Below, in pieces: positions 61,038-64,000 of a stretch of DNA of 64,000 nucleotides. Within the stretch, counting starts at the first letter, position 1. Each line of letters starts with the position of its first letter. A program made the translations under genes and the position numbers. Source of the DNA: Trichopria drosophilae (taxonomy: Eukaryota > Arthropoda > Insecta > Hymenoptera > Diapriidae); the NCBI GenBank assembly GCA_030407085.1, contig CM059584.1:60217501-60281500 (forward strand). The letters run 5' to 3'. Below the pieces are notes generated by a model. The model was not told the origin of the DNA. It saw nothing but the letters and a program-made list of their open reading frames with translations, and did no database searches.

Positions 61038-62503
61038 TGTAGCGAACGGAAATATATCGCTACTAAAAATCAGGAAAAACCGATCGCGGAAAAAGAGTTA
61101 AGAGTTTGAAAGACAAACGCGCATTAGAGCTAAGTGTGTGCTGATTGGTTCTCACAATTAACACTAAGTAAGGGGACCGCGAGATAGTGTCACGCCCCAC
61201 TCGCGAGCGCGGGTCAATCTGATTGGTGCACTCATGATCCCGCGACGGCAATAAAAGTAGCCTTTCAATCTCGATCAGCCGACCAGAACACGTCAGCCTA
61301 GAAGCAGAAGCAGCAGTAATCCGACTCCGGAACTGAATAACACGCGAGGTCCTAGACGAGCAATCTTCAAGTTAAGGAAGTAGCGACGAAGCAGAACCGA
61401 ATTCGTCGAGAACTTCAGCAGCCCCAGTTCTTTTCAGAACTAGATAGAATAAAGAACTAACTTTCTTGCCGGCAAATAGTTCTTTTCAGAACTACTTTTT
61501 ATGGGGAAACAATAAATCGTTCGTGGATGCCAACTTTTATGTGTTCAGGTTAATACTGCAGTCAATCCAGAGTTCAGCAATGCTGAGCTATACTGCCGAG
61601 CTGTTAGCTGGCGATTACAGCTGCCGTGCGAAAGTTCCTGTTGGTAGACTCGTTCACTAAAATATTATTACAAAAGGCAGTTGGATAGATGGGCCTAGCG
61701 CAAAATTAAGCGCACACGACAGTGGCTTCGATTCGAAGACCCATCGGATAATTTAGCGTTCAAGAGGTCGTCTAGTAGATGTGCCTAAAAAGAGCATTCC
61801 GGTCGCGTACAATCAAGATAGGGCAGTCCTGTAATTTCGTAAAGAAATACACACGGGAGAAAATTTCGGGCTGGCTAAATTTCTTTTCGTCTTTATAAAC
61901 GCCGACTTAAAAGATAAACACGTTCGGTCGAAACTTCCGAGCGTATGTAAACAATAACGAGAATTACGTTTTGTTTACATTGACTCTCGGGTCACCTAAA
62001 ACGCTTGTTTACATTCGCGTCCGGTCTCGATTCGAATTAGATCGCTGCGTAATAATTAATATATAATTTCTCTATTTCTTCGGAAGTATTAAAGAGAAAT
62101 TAAAGTTCTACGTCGTGGAGACAAAGTTCCAAAAACGTGTTCGGTAGCCATATGGTTTGTGATTGATCCAAATTTACAAGTCGCCTATTCGCTCGCAGTT
62201 GTTTGTCTATTCGCTATAAAATGGAGCGCGTTAATCGTTTCCGACACACTCTTCCGAGACAGCAAACAGGATGGAGCCTCTCCGGATGTGGCCGATATCC
62301 GAGGGAATAATCCACTCATCGAGCCGCGTTGCGGGTACAAAAAAGGGTCTTGCAAAGCAGAGCGAAAGCTCCCGTAGTACCTGAAGAAGACCCTTTCCGG
62401 AGCCCTGATAGGGAACCTAGGATTATTCCTTGCTCCTCGTCGTGCATCGTGTGCTAAGAAAACCAGTGGTGGTGCGAACACTCGGATGCCCCAAGACGCT
62501 ACA
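61038..62503 (+). repeat. Candidate long LTR with promoter elements
   Basis: This GC-richer 1466-bp unit begins TGTAGCG and ends CGCTACA, a perfect 7-bp inverted end of TG...CA type. On the plus strand it has two inverted CCAAT boxes (CTGATTGGT at about 61139 and 61209), a TATA-like AATAAAAGT at about 61251 and an initiator-like TCTCGATCAGCCG. An AATAAA lies at about 61448. Flanking pentamers differ (GAAGT versus CACCG), so no target duplication supports it, and no internal domain adjoins. A host promoter with chance end symmetry is the alternative. Confidence 0.45.
61426..61493 (+). other. Two identical histone-like RNA stem-loops
   Basis: AGTTCT-TTTC-AGAACT occurs at 61426-61441 and again at 61478-61493. 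The 6-bp stem and UUUC loop match the geometry and loop of the metazoan histone mRNA 3' stem-loop (GGCTCT-TTTC-AGAGCC), with two compensated base pairs changed. There is no histone coding sequence nearby. Confidence 0.5.
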
Positions 62504-63179
62504 CACCGCCACCTGCAGAATATGAGTCTAATTTTTTGTAAACAAATTTTTCAATTAAATCCAGCATTTTTGATCCGTCATTTTTCATATTCGGAATAAT
62601 ATACTTATGTTAAACGCGCTGAAAAGTGTTAAAAATGTAAAATTGATGTAAATCATTCTGGTATTTCTTGCCAGTTCTCTCAGCACCTAGATAATAAGTA
62701 TGCCATTTTTCGACAGTAACGTTTAAAAATAAATATCTTTAGATATATAAAGTTAAATAAACACCCGAGAGCAAAATATCTGTTCGTAATTTGGAGACAG
62801 AACATATAGGTTAATATGTGAAAATAGAGAAAAAAAGATGACAGATATTCTACTCTCTGCGATACAACCCCGAAAATTAACGTATGATTAGCCTACTATA
62901 GGACCATGTAGTTATAATATTCGAAATAACGCTTTGTTTTCAAATTAGAAGCATTTTTTCGTTTTACAATGGCTGAATTTTCATAATTTGTAGTGAAATT
63001 TTTGCAATTTTTCACTGTTAACACTAACCATTACTATTTTTTTAGATCTGGAAAAATTCACACGTATTCTGGAAACAATAGCGTCAAATAATCGATCGTG
63101 TGATTAATTATCATTTTGGAGGGCAATAATTTTAGAAAAGATTAATGAATTTTTAAAAAAGTACAAAATGTCAGGATAT
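62504..63179. other. AT-rich spacer, no gene seen
   Basis: No coding signal was recognised. A short 'ATTTTTGATCCGTCATTTTT' at about 62565 recalls the dispersed ~120-bp repeat. Confidence 0.4.
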
Positions 63180-63430
63180 GACAAAAACGGAGGGTGATGG
63201 AGAAATTCTATGAATGGATTTGAATTCAGCGCCCAAAATACGTTAGAAAAGTATATCAGCGTCTCGGATTATTAGGAAAAGGCAAATTTTGTTGACCTGT
63301 GTTATTTGAAAATACTAAAGAATTTTAAAAGCTGTCTCGAATAAATGGGATTAACTTTCCTTCAACTACGAACAATACAAAATTCAAAATGCACGTAATA
63401 AGCCCCTGGTGGGTTTCTTTTTTTTTTAAT
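63180..63430 (-). repeat. Dispersed repeat, uninterrupted paralogue of the 56.9-57.6 kb copy
   Basis: In inverse orientation this carries ATACTTTTCTAACGTATTTT followed by GGGCGCTGAATTCAAATCCA and CCATCACCCTCCG, as in the SINE-interrupted copy, with a single ACTTTTCTAA at the insertion point. Confidence 0.65.
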
Positions 63431-64000
63431 TTAGTCAATTTTTTCGTTTATACATTTGTATCGATTATTTAGTCAACTGAAATAATTGCTAAAATTGTTC
63501 TACTTAGAGCTAAGTCCCACGTTTGGAAATGCTCCCAATATTCATTAAACATTGTAGTAGAGCGAGTGAGTCATTACTATTATTAACCTCATTCATTCGG
63601 GACAGCTTCTCAAATATTTAACATTTTTTAAATAATTGATCTACAGTGACAGTTTTCGATGTCTGGCTCGCAGGTCTCGTTACCGGGATTTTGAACTATC
63701 CATTACTGTAGTAAAGGGGGACTTCAACTTCCACGTTTGGGACTACTAATTTTTGTATTACATAATACAATTTTTGAAAAAAAATAACCTACTGTGATAT
63801 TTTTCAATGTATTCGTATATTTATGTTGGTGAATATTTGTGATTGCTAATATTTTGAAGTATTTAATTTTGTTCTTACTGCGTCGTTGTTGCCGTAAAAT
63901 TATTTTCAAAGCAATAGTTAAATTTCTTGATAAATTCGTGGCTGCAAAACATCATTAAGCTCTTATTTAATTCTTAATTTATTCGATGTATTAATAGAAA
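63431..64000. other. AT-rich spacer with a LINE endonuclease scrap
   Basis: At about 63705-63749 the plus strand encodes VVKGDFNFHVWDY before a stop, matching the GDFN(x)H motif of LINE AP endonucleases. Nothing else of the element is recognisable. Confidence 0.35.

Overview
This window looks like a repeat-rich animal nuclear genome, almost certainly an insect. It is AT-rich overall. The only confidently assigned host gene piece is a minus-strand exon of an Iroquois-class (araucan/caupolican-type) homeobox gene at 1183-1575. No rRNA, operon, prokaryotic gene or CRISPR array is visible. The transposon mix (R4/Dong-like, R1-clade, Jockey/CR1-like, Ty3/gypsy, BEL/Pao, a DD41D Tc1/mariner element, tRNA-derived SINEs) suits an insect. 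A hymenopteran is my guess but is not proven.

Layout. 1-3.4 kb: a short retroelement tail, the Iroquois exon, a cluster of GACGTC motifs and a LINE relic. 3.7-9.6 kb: two tandem-repeat blocks and three fragments of one R4/Dong-like retrotransposon (YMDD reverse transcriptase, restriction-like endonuclease), two of them in opposite orientation. 10.4 kb: an unidentified 105-codon reading frame broken by two TGA codons. 12.7-18.9 kb: a ~120-bp dispersed tandem repeat, a decayed Ty3/gypsy gag-pol, a BEL/Pao integrase relic and a second block of the ~120-bp repeat. 20-25 kb: a fold-back, two unidentified coding relics, a MITE with 148-bp inverted repeats and a candidate first exon. 25.9-30.0 kb: one large palindromic DNA transposon carrying two near-identical inverted copies of a DD41D transposase. 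31.1-34.8 kb: the 3' half of a Ty3/gypsy element with its 3' LTR. 38-39.4 kb: a LINE relic. 39.4-43.6 kb: the 5' LTR and body of a second, strikingly A-rich Ty3/gypsy element, which runs into an (AC)n array. 43.8-48.3 kb: a nearly intact R1-clade LINE lying between two (AC)n arrays, with a deleted second copy after it. 50-55 kb: a solo LTR with a 5-bp target duplication, an integrase relic, an unidentified exon and a third R1-clade copy. 57 kb: a SINE with an 11-bp target duplication, whose empty site survives in a paralogous repeat at 63.2 kb. 58.5-62.5 kb: a Jockey/CR1-like LINE with a PHD/FP-type ORF1, and a candidate LTR carrying two histone-like stem-loops.

How it fits together. The Iroquois exon is read leftward: its homeobox exons must lie left of the window and its 5' exon to the right, so much of the window may be intron or upstream desert of that gene filled by successive insertions. 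Most protein-like sequence belongs to mobile elements. Only the R1-clade ORF2 and the DD41D transposase approach intactness. A few coding-like stretches (10.4, 21.2, 21.8, 25.1 and 54.0 kb) could not be assigned and are flagged for homology searches. All calls come from reading the sequence; no database was searched.
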